A stretch of DNA of 64,000 nucleotides from Marinospirillum perlucidum (GTDB lineage: Bacteria; Pseudomonadota; Gammaproteobacteria; Pseudomonadales; Halomonadaceae): positions 62,001 through 126,000 of the forward strand of contig NZ_QFWJ01000002.1 in NCBI RefSeq assembly GCF_003336805.1, in the 5' to 3' direction. The notes beneath the pieces are model-generated. The model was not told the DNA's origin. It worked only from the letters and a program-made list of their open reading frames with translations, and did not search any database. The position numbers and the translations under genes are program-made. This document shows, piece after piece, positions 45,444-54,545 of the stretch (within the stretch, counting starts at the first letter, position 1; every line of letters begins with the position of its first letter).

Positions 45444-46115
45444 CTATTGGAAATCGCAGGGAGCCTGGAAGTGAAGCTTTTCACCTGTCTCTGGATGAGT
45501 CAGGGACAGGCTGGCAGCATGCAGAAGGAGTCGGGGACTGGCTGCACGCACAGCAGGAGGGGCATAGAAGCGATCACCCAGAATAGGGCAACCCAATGCC
45601 AGTAGATGGACCCGCAATTGGTGAGAACGCCCGGTAAAGGGGTAGAGTTCCAGCAGGGAGGAAGCCTCGTCTTCCTGCAAAAGCCGATAACCGGTGCGTG
45701 ATGGCTTGCCGGTATCATGACAAACCTTTTGTAGCGGTCGGTTGGGCCAGTCGCAAATCAGAGGAAGGTCAATTTCGCCTTCAGGCTCGGGAGGGCGACC
45801 TGCCACTCGAGCCAGGTAGGTTTTATCAATCTTGCGATCCTGAAACTGGATTTTCAGCGCTGATTCCGTCCTTTTTCTCAGCGCTATCAGCAACAGCCCG
45901 GAAGTATCCATGTCCAGCCGGTGCACCAGTTCAGCATAGGGAGACAGGGATTTGATGCGCCGGGCCACACTGTCTGCCAACCCCGGATCTTTCCCCGGGT
46001 TGGAAAGCAGGCCCGAAGGCTTGTTGATCACGGCCAGAAAATCATCCTGGTAAATCAGGTCCAGCCAGGGTTCGAGCGGAGGCTGATAATCCTCGGCAGA
46101 AAAAACCGGCTTCAT
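45444..46115 (-). CDS. rluA: Pseudouridine synthase, RluA family
   Basis: A 223-residue RNA modification enzyme that turns uridine into pseudouridine. The catalytic Asp is in VHRLDMDTSGLLLIA, and AVINKPSGLLSNPG and TGRSHQLRVHL are family motifs. There is no S4 domain and the length is that of RluA, which acts on 23S rRNA and tRNA, so RluA is the best name. It overlaps the DUF2288 gene by 4 bases (ATGA). Confidence 0.92.
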   Translation of the reverse strand: MKPVFSAEDYQPPLEPWLDLIYQDDFLAVINKPSGLLSNPGKDPGLADSVARRIKSLSPYAELVHRLDMDTSGLLLIALRKRTESALKIQFQDRKIDKTYLARVAGRPPEPEGEIDLPLICDWPNRPLQKVCHDTGKPSRTGYRLLQEDEASSLLELYPFTGRSHQLRVHLLALGCPILGDRFYAPPAVRAASPRLLLHAASLSLTHPETGEKLHFQAPCDFQ

Positions 46116-46435
46116 TGCGGTTTGTCTTTTTGCACCAGAACCCAGGGAGCAATCACCAGTGCCCAGACTTCACGATTATTATCGTGCCAGTCTTGGGCAT
46201 CAGCGTTAGCCACCGAATCCAGCTGGCCGGCATCCATCCAGGCCTTGACCTCTTCCTTGTTATCCTGGATCAACTGATAACCCACCTCGGTCATATCCAG
46301 ATCGGAAGCCACCTGAACCACCACGCCACGCGCATGGAATTTCTCCAGTTCCCGCCAAAGAATCGGGGCTGTTTCCAAAGCCAGCTTCTGACGTAAAAGT
46401 TCGGGATCGTTAGCATCCGGGTAGTCTTCGCTCAT
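46112..46435 (-). CDS. DUF2288 family protein
   Basis: A 107-residue soluble protein of the DUF2288 family (LALETAPILWRELEKFHARG, VVQVASDLDMTEVGYQLIQD, VKAWMDAGQL, ALVIAPWVLVQK). The function is unknown. Start 46435 has GAGG 7 bases upstream; a TTG at 46447 is rejected. It is translated together with rluA downstream. Confidence 0.9.
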   Translation of the reverse strand: MSEDYPDANDPELLRQKLALETAPILWRELEKFHARGVVVQVASDLDMTEVGYQLIQDNKEEVKAWMDAGQLDSVANADAQDWHDNNREVWALVIAPWVLVQKDKPQ

Positions 46436-46607
46436 GGATAACCTCAAGTTGGTAAAAAGTGTTTTTTCCTGTTCCTACAGCCGGATTTATGTGTAGTATT
46501 TACTGAGGCTGCTGGTAAACAAGGTATTTTAATCCATTCGCTTCAGGGATGCGAAACAGCACGCCAGACCGTTTAATAAGAAAAATGAGAGTGGGAGCTT
46601 TCCTATC

Positions 46608-47723
46608 ATGAAAAACAACGAATGCAACACGGGCCGTCGTAAGTTTATCCAGACGGCTGCTTTGGGTGCCGGTGCCGCTGCAGCCAGTGTCGCTGCCCCC
46701 AGTATTGCCAACAGCCGTATCACCTGGCGCATGGTTACTACCTGGCCCAAGAACTTCCCCGGTCTGGGTGTTGGTGCACAGCGCCTGGCAGACCGCATTA
46801 CTGCCATGTCCGGTGGTGAGCTGACCGTTCAGGTTTATTCTGCCGGTGAACTGGTTCCTCCTCTGCAGTCTTTCGATGCTGTTATCGAAGGCTCTGCTGA
46901 AATGAGCCATGGTGCCGCCTACTACTGGCAAAACAAGAGCCCTGCCACCTCCTTCTTCACTGGCGTTCCCTACGGCATGACTTCACGCGAGCTGTCTGCC
47001 TGGATTCGCTACATGGGTGGCCAGGAAATCTGGGACAAGGTTTATGACCAGTTTGGCGTTAAAGGCTTCCTGTCCGGTGATACCGGTACCCAAGCAGGTG
47101 GTTGGTTCCGCAACGAAATTCATAGCCTGGATGACGTTCAGGGCCTGAACTTCCGTACGCCCGGCATTGGTGGCCAAGTTTGGCAGCGTATGGGTGCCAA
47201 CGTGGTCAACATGGCTGGCGGTGAAATCTACCAGGCGCTTCAGTCAGGTGCGCTGGATGCAGCCGAGTTTGTCGGCCCCTACAACGATCTGGCTTTGGGC
47301 TTCCACCAGATCTGTAAGGAATACTACCTGCCCAGCTTCAACGAGCCCGGGCTGGCCACCGAGCTGGTGGTCAACAAATCCAAGTTTGCTGAACTGCCAG
47401 AACGCCTGCAGAAGATCGTGGAAATTGCCTGTCAGGCCGAATACGACCAGGTCGCTTCCGACTTCTATGCCAATGACCCCATTGCCTTGAAAACCCTGGT
47501 TGAAGAACATGGCGTCAATCTGCGTACCTTCCCTGAAGACCTGCTGCAGGCCGGTGCCAACGCAGCCATGGATATCATCAACGAACTGCGCGAGCACAGT
47601 GATCCCCTTACCCGGGAAACTGCGCAGAGTTATGTCCGCAATTTCAACCTGCTACGCACCCGTACCGAACTGGTGGATCAGCAGTTTGGTATTGCCCGCG
47701 AGAAGTACATCAAATACGAGTGA
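46608..47723 (+). CDS. TRAP substrate-binding protein, TakP-like, Tat-exported
   Basis: A 371-residue periplasmic receptor of the DctP class. A twin-arginine signal (GRRKFIQTAALGAGAAAASV) starts it. The body follows the TakP/2-oxo-acid group: WRMVTTWPKNFPG, SAGELVPPLQSFDAV, HGAAYYWQNKSPA, GGWFRNEI and EFVGPYNDLALGF. Such receptors bind pyruvate, other 2-oxo acids or lactate with a cation, but the ligand here is not proven. The permeases (49180-49728 and 47785-49179) lie on the opposite strand and converge on it, with a shared terminator. Confidence 0.9.
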   Translation: MKNNECNTGRRKFIQTAALGAGAAAASVAAPSIANSRITWRMVTTWPKNFPGLGVGAQRLADRITAMSGGELTVQVYSAGELVPPLQSFDAVIEGSAEMSHGAAYYWQNKSPATSFFTGVPYGMTSRELSAWIRYMGGQEIWDKVYDQFGVKGFLSGDTGTQAGGWFRNEIHSLDDVQGLNFRTPGIGGQVWQRMGANVVNMAGGEIYQALQSGALDAAEFVGPYNDLALGFHQICKEYYLPSFNEPGLATELVVNKSKFAELPERLQKIVEIACQAEYDQVASDFYANDPIALKTLVEEHGVNLRTFPEDLLQAGANAAMDIINELREHSDPLTRETAQSYVRNFNLLRTRTELVDQQFGIAREKYIKYE

Positions 47724-47739
47724 TCTTTTCGCTTTACAC

Positions 47740-47768
47740 AAAAAACCCCGCCAAGGCGGGGTTTTTTT
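47740..47768. terminator. Bidirectional terminator between TRAP receptor and permease genes
   Basis: AAAAAACCCCGCC and GGCGGGGTTTTTTT form the stem with a 2-base loop; both convergent transcripts can end here. Confidence 0.9.
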
Positions 47769-47784
47769 ATGGCCTGCAATAGGA

Positions 47785-49179
47785 CTAGGGACCATAGAGT
47801 ACATCAGGCAACCAGGTAACAATTTCCGGGAAGGCCGCCAGAATACCTATGGCCACCAATTGCAGAACCACAAACGGTAAAACCCCCTCGTAAATCATCC
47901 GCGTGGAAACACTTCCGGGTGCCACCCCGCGCAGGTAAAACAGTGAAAAGCCAAAAGGCGGCGTCAAAAAGCTCGTCTGCAGATTCACGGCTACCATCAC
48001 GGCCAGCCAGACAGGGTCGACCCCCATCATCAGCAGCACCGGCGCTGTAATCGGCAGGACAATAAAGATGATCTCGAAGGTATCCAGGATAAAACCCAGG
48101 AAGAACATCAGCAGCATGACGAAGAAAATTGCCCCTAATTTACCGCCAGGCAGATTATTCAGAAATTCACTGACCAGTTCTTCGCCACCCAGCATGCGGA
48201 AGACCAGGGAAAACACCGAGGCCCCCAGCAGGATGACAAAAATCATGGTCGTGGTATTGGCTGTCGATAACATCACCTGACGCAGACTGGCGAGACTGAA
48301 ACGCTTACGTAGTGCGGCCAACAGCATTGCGCCCACCGCCCCGACAGAAGCTGATTCCGTGGGCGTGGCTATACCGCCAAGAATCGAACCCAGTACCGTC
48401 AGAATCAACAGCAGAGGAGGAACCAAACTGGTAAGGATTTCCCGACCCAGATCCTTGCGCTCCTCTTCCGTCACTTCCAGTGCCGGGCAGGATTTAGGTT
48501 CCCTGACAGCCTTGAACACCATCCACAGCATATAAAGAGCAATCAGTAATAGGCCAGGCATAAAGGCGCCAGCAAACAAATCACCCACGGAAACGGGGCT
48601 GGGTGCAAAGTTACCCATCTCCATCTGAACCCGGGCATTGATGCCTGACATCATGTCACCCATAAAGATGAGTACGGTCGAAGGCGGGATAATCTGCCCC
48701 AGGGTACCTGAAGCGCAGATAACGCCACTGGCCAATCGGGGGTCATAGCCAGCGCGCAGCATGGCTGGCAGAGACAGCAACCCCATGGTGACGACCGTGG
48801 CCCCAACAATCCCGGTGGAAGCAGCCAGGAGCGCACCCACGACAATAACCGACAAACCCAGACCACCACGCAGGCTTCCAAACAGACGCCCCATGGTAAT
48901 CAGCAGTTTCTCGGCAATCCCCGAGCGCTCCAGCATCATGCCCATAAAGATAAACAGAGGCACGGCCACCAGGACTTCATTGAGCATCACCCCGACATAG
49001 CGGGAGGCCAGGCTGGAAAAATTACTCGGATCAAAGGCACCAAAGAGATAACCCAGGCCGGCAAACATCAAAGAAACCCCGGCCAGCGAGAAGGCGACGG
49101 GGTAACCCAGCATTAGCACCGCGATGATGCCGAAGAACATCAGAACAGAAAGAATTTCTCCTATCAGAGTGACATCCAT
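47785..49179 (-). CDS. TRAP transporter large permease (DctM family)
   Basis: A 464-residue membrane protein with about 12 helices (IIAVLMLGYPVAFSLAGVS, ASTGIVGATVVTMGLLSLPA, GTLGQIIPPSTVLIFMGD, NLQTSFLTPPFGFSLFYLRG). It carries the Na+-coupled transport path. The longer form fits the group that works with TakP-like receptors. Its ATG abuts the small permease stop (TAAATG). Its likely receptor is the convergent gene at 46608-47723. Confidence 0.93.
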   Translation of the reverse strand: MDVTLIGEILSVLMFFGIIAVLMLGYPVAFSLAGVSLMFAGLGYLFGAFDPSNFSSLASRYVGVMLNEVLVAVPLFIFMGMMLERSGIAEKLLITMGRLFGSLRGGLGLSVIVVGALLAASTGIVGATVVTMGLLSLPAMLRAGYDPRLASGVICASGTLGQIIPPSTVLIFMGDMMSGINARVQMEMGNFAPSPVSVGDLFAGAFMPGLLLIALYMLWMVFKAVREPKSCPALEVTEEERKDLGREILTSLVPPLLLILTVLGSILGGIATPTESASVGAVGAMLLAALRKRFSLASLRQVMLSTANTTTMIFVILLGASVFSLVFRMLGGEELVSEFLNNLPGGKLGAIFFVMLLMFFLGFILDTFEIIFIVLPITAPVLLMMGVDPVWLAVMVAVNLQTSFLTPPFGFSLFYLRGVAPGSVSTRMIYEGVLPFVVLQLVAIGILAAFPEIVTWLPDVLYGP

Positions 49180-49728
49180 TTAGTGGTCCTCCTGGTAGCG
49201 ATATTCCTCAGGGAGAAGGTCTTCCTGGTTGGCAAGAACCAACAAGCCGCGCAAGAACATGGCCAGTGCCTGAAGCGCGATCACCGCAGCAAAAACCAGC
49301 ACAAAAGTCTTGATCACATAAAGGCCCGGCATGCCACCGAAATTGCTGGACCCTTCCATAAAACGCCAGGAACGCTGGATGTATGGCAGACTCCAGACCG
49401 CCAGCACCCAGGCAAAAGGGCCCACAAAAAAGAGGCTGCCAAACATATCCACCCAGGCTTTTCGGCGCCGACTGGCCGGCCGGTAAAAAATATCCACACG
49501 AACGTGGGAATTATTGAACAGGGCGTAACCGGAGATCCCCATAAACATCATGGCGTTCAGCCAGACATAAAGATCTTGTAGCCAGATGGCACCCGAAGAA
49601 AACACGTAACGCAGAACAACAACCGTAAAGCAGACGAGAACAATCCCCAGAGAAAACCAGGAAAAGAAATGCCCCAGCAGAATGTTGAACCGGCTAATCA
49701 TGCGGACAATCAGCGCTATAGACTGCAC
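49180..49728 (-). CDS. TRAP transporter small permease (DctQ family)
   Basis: A 182-residue protein with four helices (FFSWFSLGIVLVCFTVVVLRY, NAMMFMGISGYALFNNSHV, SLFFVGPFAWVLAVWSL, FVLVFAAVIALQALAMFL). The segment FGGMPGLYVIKTFV is usual in TakQ-type units. It pairs with the adjacent large permease. A 174-base gap to the EamA gene separates the divergent units and shows no clear element. Confidence 0.92.
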   Translation of the reverse strand: MQSIALIVRMISRFNILLGHFFSWFSLGIVLVCFTVVVLRYVFSSGAIWLQDLYVWLNAMMFMGISGYALFNNSHVRVDIFYRPASRRRKAWVDMFGSLFFVGPFAWVLAVWSLPYIQRSWRFMEGSSNFGGMPGLYVIKTFVLVFAAVIALQALAMFLRGLLVLANQEDLLPEEYRYQEDH

Positions 49729-49902
49729 TTTGAAGCCCTCTTAATTATTATCGGTTAATTAATAGCATAAACACCCCACTGCCGCTGTGCGGTGTCTTCC
49801 CAATACCGGGCAAAGAATACATGATATTCTCTGCCAAGACACTCAACCGGGACGGGAATCCCTGTCTTCCAACCTTTTCAAAACAGCATAAGGGTTGCTT
49901 TC

Positions 49903-50829
49903 ATGCCAGCATCCAAACCCGCATCCAGACTCGAAGGTCTGGCCTACCTGCTACTGATTCTGACCACCCTCTTCTGGGGCGGTAACTTTGTGGTTGGTCG
50001 TGCTGTGCATGCCGATATTCCTCCCCTGGCTCTTGCCTGGTGGCGCTGGCTGGTTGCCCTGGTGGTCATTCTGCCATTTGTGGTGAAACCTCTGTGGCAA
50101 GCCAGATCGGTGATTCGCCAGCACTGGCCGCTTCTGGCCTTGATGTCTCTACTGGGTGTCACGGGCTTTAACACTCTGGTTTACCTGGGCCTGCAGACCC
50201 TCCCGGCCAGTAATGCCATCCTGCTGTTATCGGCTTGCCCCCTGTTCATTCTGGCTTTTTCCTGGCTGCTCTTCCGGGAAAAAGTCAATCTACTGCAAAC
50301 GCTCGGCATGCTGACCTCTCTGCTGGGAATCTGGGTGCTGGTGAGTCGGGGTGATCTGCTGGATCTGTTTAACCAACTAGGCGAAGGCGGCGGTAATCTC
50401 TGGATACTCAGTGCTGTCATCTGCTGGGCGCTCTACTCGGCCTTATTACGCAGACGCCCGGCAGGCCTGCCCGGCATGGCTTTTTTCGGGCTGACCGTGA
50501 TCCTGGGCTGGTTGTTTCTGACCCCCTTTTATCTTTACGAGCACTGGGTCTTGGAACGCAGCCTGACCCTTAATACCACCAGTCTGCTCAGTATCGGCTA
50601 TGTCGCCCTCTTTGCCTCGATCGCAGCCTTTCTCTTCTGGAACAAAGGGGTAGAGGTTTTGACCCCCAACCGAGCTGGCTACTTTATTCACCTGATCCCT
50701 GTCTGGGGCATACTCTTGGCCAGTATCTTCTTGCAGGAAAGGTTGGAAGGCTTTCACTGGACCGGCATGGCTTTTATATTTTCCGGAATTTGGCTGGCCA
50801 CTTTTCTGGGGCGCAAACGAGGAAGTTGA
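49903..50829 (+). CDS. DMT-superfamily permease (EamA domains)
   Basis: A 308-residue inner-membrane protein with ten predicted helices in two EamA repeats (LLLILTTLFWGGNFVVGRAV; LNTTSLLSIGYVALFASIAAF; FSGIWLATFLGRKRGS). The family exports or imports small metabolites such as amino acids. The substrate cannot be read. AAGGG lies about 8 bases before the ATG. It is followed by metF on the same strand after 108 bases. Confidence 0.92.
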   Translation: MPASKPASRLEGLAYLLLILTTLFWGGNFVVGRAVHADIPPLALAWWRWLVALVVILPFVVKPLWQARSVIRQHWPLLALMSLLGVTGFNTLVYLGLQTLPASNAILLLSACPLFILAFSWLLFREKVNLLQTLGMLTSLLGIWVLVSRGDLLDLFNQLGEGGGNLWILSAVICWALYSALLRRRPAGLPGMAFFGLTVILGWLFLTPFYLYEHWVLERSLTLNTTSLLSIGYVALFASIAAFLFWNKGVEVLTPNRAGYFIHLIPVWGILLASIFLQERLEGFHWTGMAFIFSGIWLATFLGRKRGS

Positions 50830-50937
50830 ATTTAATTCATGCAAGGACGCAGAAACTTTCACTTAGCAAACATTTTATTCAACTGGCCAAGCAGGTAAGC
50901 TGCTCTTTTATTCTTACTGATCACCGGATTGCCTATT

Positions 50938-51771
50938 ATGACGCACCTGAAACAACCTATTAGCTTCGAATTCTTTCCGCCCAAAACCGAAGCAGGCAAG
51001 GAAAAATTAAAGGGCGTCGGTGAGCGCCTGGCAGCAGTTGATCCCCATTTCTTTTCCGTCACCTATGGTGCCGGTGGTTCCACCCAGCAGGGTACTCTGG
51101 AAACCCTGCAAACCCTGAGAGCAACGGGCATTGATACTGCACCACACCTTTCCTGTATAGGTGCAACCCGTGACGAACTCAGAGAGCTGCTGAAATCCTA
51201 CAAGGAAAATAATATAAAACGCCTGGTGGCACTGCGTGGTGATCTACCCTCCGGCATGGGTATGGGCGGGGAACTGCGCTATGCCAATGAGCTGGTCGAG
51301 TTTATTCGTGAGGAGTTTGGCCAGGATTTCACTCTGGAAGTGGCTGCCTATCCGGAAACTCACCCCCAGGCCCCGAGCTTTGAAGCCGATCTGCAAAACT
51401 TTGTGCGCAAATGCCAGGCCGGTGCAGACAGTGCCATCACCCAGTACTTCTTTAATGCCGATGCCTACTTCTACTTTATGGATAGGGTCCGAGCCGCTGG
51501 TGTAGATATTCCGGTTATTCCCGGCATCATGCCCATTACCAACTACACCAAGCTGGCCCGTTTTTCCGATGCCTGCGGAGCGGAGATTCCGCGCTATATC
51601 CGCAAACAACTGGAAGCCTTTGGCGATGATACCGCCTCCATTCAGGCCTTTGGCGAAGATGTCATTGCCCGCCTTTGTCAGCAGCTGCTGGATGGTGGTG
51701 CACCTGGTATCCACTTCTACACTCTGAACCAGGCAGAAGCGTCGCTGAATATTCTTAACAAGCTCCGCTAG
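50938..51771 (+). CDS. metF: 5,10-Methylenetetrahydrofolate reductase
   Basis: A 277-residue flavoenzyme that reduces methylene-THF to methyl-THF for methionine synthesis. The TIM-barrel start is ISFEFFPPKTEAGKEKL with the catalytic Glu, then FFSVTYGAGGST, LVALRGDLPSG (folate/FAD region), AAYPETHPQAP and ITQYFFNADAYF, GIMPITNY. ATG 50938 is preferred over a TTG at 50929. A terminator follows. I see no SAH or SAM riboswitch in the 108 bases upstream. Confidence 0.97.
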   Translation: MTHLKQPISFEFFPPKTEAGKEKLKGVGERLAAVDPHFFSVTYGAGGSTQQGTLETLQTLRATGIDTAPHLSCIGATRDELRELLKSYKENNIKRLVALRGDLPSGMGMGGELRYANELVEFIREEFGQDFTLEVAAYPETHPQAPSFEADLQNFVRKCQAGADSAITQYFFNADAYFYFMDRVRAAGVDIPVIPGIMPITNYTKLARFSDACGAEIPRYIRKQLEAFGDDTASIQAFGEDVIARLCQQLLDGGAPGIHFYTLNQAEASLNILNKLR

Positions 51772-51799
51772 GAAACCTCGAGCTTTTCTTTTTACGAGA

Positions 51800-51821
51800 G
51801 GCCCCCATCCGGGGCCCTTTT
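51800..51821 (+). terminator. Intrinsic terminator of metF
   Basis: GGCCCC/GGGGCC stem with a 5-base loop followed by CTTTT. Confidence 0.75.
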
Positions 51822-51825
51822 AATT

Positions 51826-54441
51826 TCAGGAGCGACCGAAAAAAGCATCCATACGGTCGTTGGTAGTAATCAGCTCCTGGCTGGGTCGCCCCACAAAATA
51901 CCCCTGGGCATAGTCTATTCCCAGGTCACGGATGGCCTGAAGTACCTCCTCATCCTCAACAAACTCGGCAATCGTTTTAATGCCCAGGTTCTGAGCCAGA
52001 GTAACAATACTCTTGACGAAGGCCATGTACTTTTCATCGTCGAGCATATTGCGGATAAACTCACCTTCGATCTTGATGACATCAATGGGGAAGTGCTTGA
52101 TGTAGTGGTAGGAAGAAAAGCCTGAACCAAAATCGTCGATGGCGAAATTAAAGCCTTCCAGCTTAAGATCAAGCACAAACTTCTCCAGCAGTGCCATATT
52201 GCTGACGGTTTCCCTTTCTGTCAGCTCAAAGACAATTCTTTCTGCATCCACGTTATTGGCCCGGGCCAATCCATGCACCTTGGTGATGAACTCGCCAATA
52301 ATCAGTGAACGCGGGGACAGGTTAATAAACAGCTGCCCTTGGTAACCCTGCTGCTCAATCTGCTCAAAAGCCTTTTCGATCAGCTGGTAGTCCATCTTGT
52401 GAACCACGCCGATTTTCTCCGCCACATCAATAAACTCGTAGGCGGAAATCAGCTGATCGCCTTCACGAATACGCATCAGCAACTCGTGAATGGCAATTTC
52501 GCCGGTCTTCAGATCGATAATGGGCTGGAAGAAGGGTTCAATCCGTCTGTCTTCCAGGGCATTAAGTATCAACTCATTCTTTTCCCCAACCTCTTTGAAG
52601 ACCTCGGCCACCTCGTTCTCATCCGGAGCAGCAATGGCATTTTTACCACTGCGCTTGGCCTTGTACATCATGTTATCGGCCATGACAAAAAGGTCAGCCG
52701 GGTTTTGGCTGTGGTTGGGATAAACAGCAATACCGATGGAGGTGGTCGCCCGCACAATATTGCCTTCAGGTGTAGGCAAAGCCAGCTTTTCCAGGTTTTC
52801 GCTGATCCGGCGGGCAACACTGTAACCCTGCTCTTCACTGGCTTCAGGCAGGACGATAACAAATTCATCACCGCCGTAACGAGCCAGAATATCACCGGGC
52901 CTGACCGAATCTTCAAGATTTTTGGCAAAAGCCTGGAGAAATTGGTCACCAAAGGCATGGCCATAGCGGTCATTGACGGTTTTGAAGTTATCCAGATCCA
53001 GCATTACCAAAGCAAAAGTGGTTTCATGACGCTGGGAGCGACCCACTTCATAACCCAACAATTCCCGGAAGAGGCGCTGGTTATAAAGACCGGTCAGAGG
53101 ATCGCGAGTCGCATAGTATTCCAGATCCTTGGTGTACTTGTAGATGGCTTTAACCGAGCCCACCAGATTCAACAGGGTGGTCAGGATGCTGCCAATCACC
53201 ATATGCCGGATGGGATCCCGGGCGATTTCCGATTGTACCCCGATGCCCACGACACCACCGATTTTGGGAGTATCCAAAAGCAGCGATTTGGTTTGCAGAT
53301 CAATATCCTGAAGGGTCAGGGTTGCCTGGGAGGCCTGTTCCTGAATACTGGGATCAGCCACGTGGTGAATAATTCCCAGAATGGGGGCTTCCTTGTGAAA
53401 GTGGGTACTTTCTTCCAGTTGCTGGCGTACCACCTTTTCAAATAGTTCGCGGGTTTCTTCCGTGACCTGATAGCGCCAGAAGATCTCCAGCTCATAGCCT
53501 TCATCCTCCACCTGAAAAACTGTGACCAGAGAATGGGCTTCCAGAATGGTGTTGATATCGATGAGCAGGTCTTTGATGAATTCCCGCCAGTCCTTGACGA
53601 TATCGGAGGTGATAATGAATTTTTCCAGCAGGCGAATTTCAAATTCCAGGATATCCTTGTCGACAGCTACATCCTTGAGCTGCTCGACCAGGTAATTGAT
53701 GCTGCCAAAGGCTTCGTTGAGTTCTGCAAACTCAAAATCACCGGCACTAATATCCAGCTTCTTGAAATCCTTGACCGAATTGACTTTCTCCAAGCGACCC
53801 TTGAATTCATCCGTCGAGCGACTAATCCGCCGGGAGACATAACCGGTGATAATGACGGCAAGGATAAAAACCAACAGGCCACAACCCAGAAAGAGGGCAA
53901 TATAGTTGCGGCGCATTTCGGCACTAATCGGATGCAAATCCTGCTGCACATCGATCACGCCCAGCACATCACCGATCTCGGCGTTAACGTGACAACTCAG
54001 ACATTCCTCACGGGCCTGCATGGGAAAAATACGACGGGCCAGACGCGAGTCCTGCAAAACCTTTTCCCCCGCACCGGCAAAAACCTCGCGGATGGGGGCA
54101 TCCATTTGCGGCTGCTGGATATCGCCAAACAAGTCTTTGACCAGAGGTCCACGATAAATCTTGACCTCATAGGGACTGTCGGCAAAGGCTTCACGGGTAC
54201 CGGCCAGAAAATCTTCCAGTTGTTCACGCGTCCAACCCTGGCGCATGACCTGGAACATGGAATTAAAGGTGTGCTCGGCCAGACTTTGCGAGGTCTGTTC
54301 GGCCTGACGGGAGATAATATTTTCATACAAAAGTGAAGCCGCCAGGGTCACCCCCAGAAAGACAACCAGGGTCACCACCATAATCGCAGAAAACACAAAG
54401 CCCTTGAGGGTTTTTAATAGTTGCTTCAGCTGGTTCAGCAA
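51826..54441 (-). CDS. Haem-c sensor GGDEF-EAL protein
   Basis: An 871-residue membrane protein. Helices at about 16-38 and 181-201 enclose a periplasmic domain with a haem c motif, CLSCH at 147-151, of the DUF3365 type that may sense redox state or ligands. HAMP-like and helical regions follow, then a GGDEF domain with intact GGDEF and I-site RPGD five residues upstream, so it should make c-di-GMP under product inhibition. The EAL domain keeps HELLMRI, NLSPRSL, ELTERE and DDFGSGFSSY, but has KIEGEF where KID is usual. Start is TTG with AAGGA 7 bases upstream. It follows the CBS-PAS gene on the same strand. Confidence 0.92.
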   Translation of the reverse strand: MLNQLKQLLKTLKGFVFSAIMVVTLVVFLGVTLAASLLYENIISRQAEQTSQSLAEHTFNSMFQVMRQGWTREQLEDFLAGTREAFADSPYEVKIYRGPLVKDLFGDIQQPQMDAPIREVFAGAGEKVLQDSRLARRIFPMQAREECLSCHVNAEIGDVLGVIDVQQDLHPISAEMRRNYIALFLGCGLLVFILAVIITGYVSRRISRSTDEFKGRLEKVNSVKDFKKLDISAGDFEFAELNEAFGSINYLVEQLKDVAVDKDILEFEIRLLEKFIITSDIVKDWREFIKDLLIDINTILEAHSLVTVFQVEDEGYELEIFWRYQVTEETRELFEKVVRQQLEESTHFHKEAPILGIIHHVADPSIQEQASQATLTLQDIDLQTKSLLLDTPKIGGVVGIGVQSEIARDPIRHMVIGSILTTLLNLVGSVKAIYKYTKDLEYYATRDPLTGLYNQRLFRELLGYEVGRSQRHETTFALVMLDLDNFKTVNDRYGHAFGDQFLQAFAKNLEDSVRPGDILARYGGDEFVIVLPEASEEQGYSVARRISENLEKLALPTPEGNIVRATTSIGIAVYPNHSQNPADLFVMADNMMYKAKRSGKNAIAAPDENEVAEVFKEVGEKNELILNALEDRRIEPFFQPIIDLKTGEIAIHELLMRIREGDQLISAYEFIDVAEKIGVVHKMDYQLIEKAFEQIEQQGYQGQLFINLSPRSLIIGEFITKVHGLARANNVDAERIVFELTERETVSNMALLEKFVLDLKLEGFNFAIDDFGSGFSSYHYIKHFPIDVIKIEGEFIRNMLDDEKYMAFVKSIVTLAQNLGIKTIAEFVEDEEVLQAIRDLGIDYAQGYFVGRPSQELITTNDRMDAFFGRS

Positions 54442-54545
54442 GGCGCAATCCTTTTGTTTTTGCTTTTAAATTCTAATGATTGTGCTACAAGCAAGCGGGT
54501 AGGAACAGGGAGGCAGATCAAAAAAATCAAGAATCTCTTCCGGGG

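Noticed and set aside
50830-50937. SAM or SAH riboswitch before metF
   Set aside because: The short leader lacks the conserved core and paired elements.
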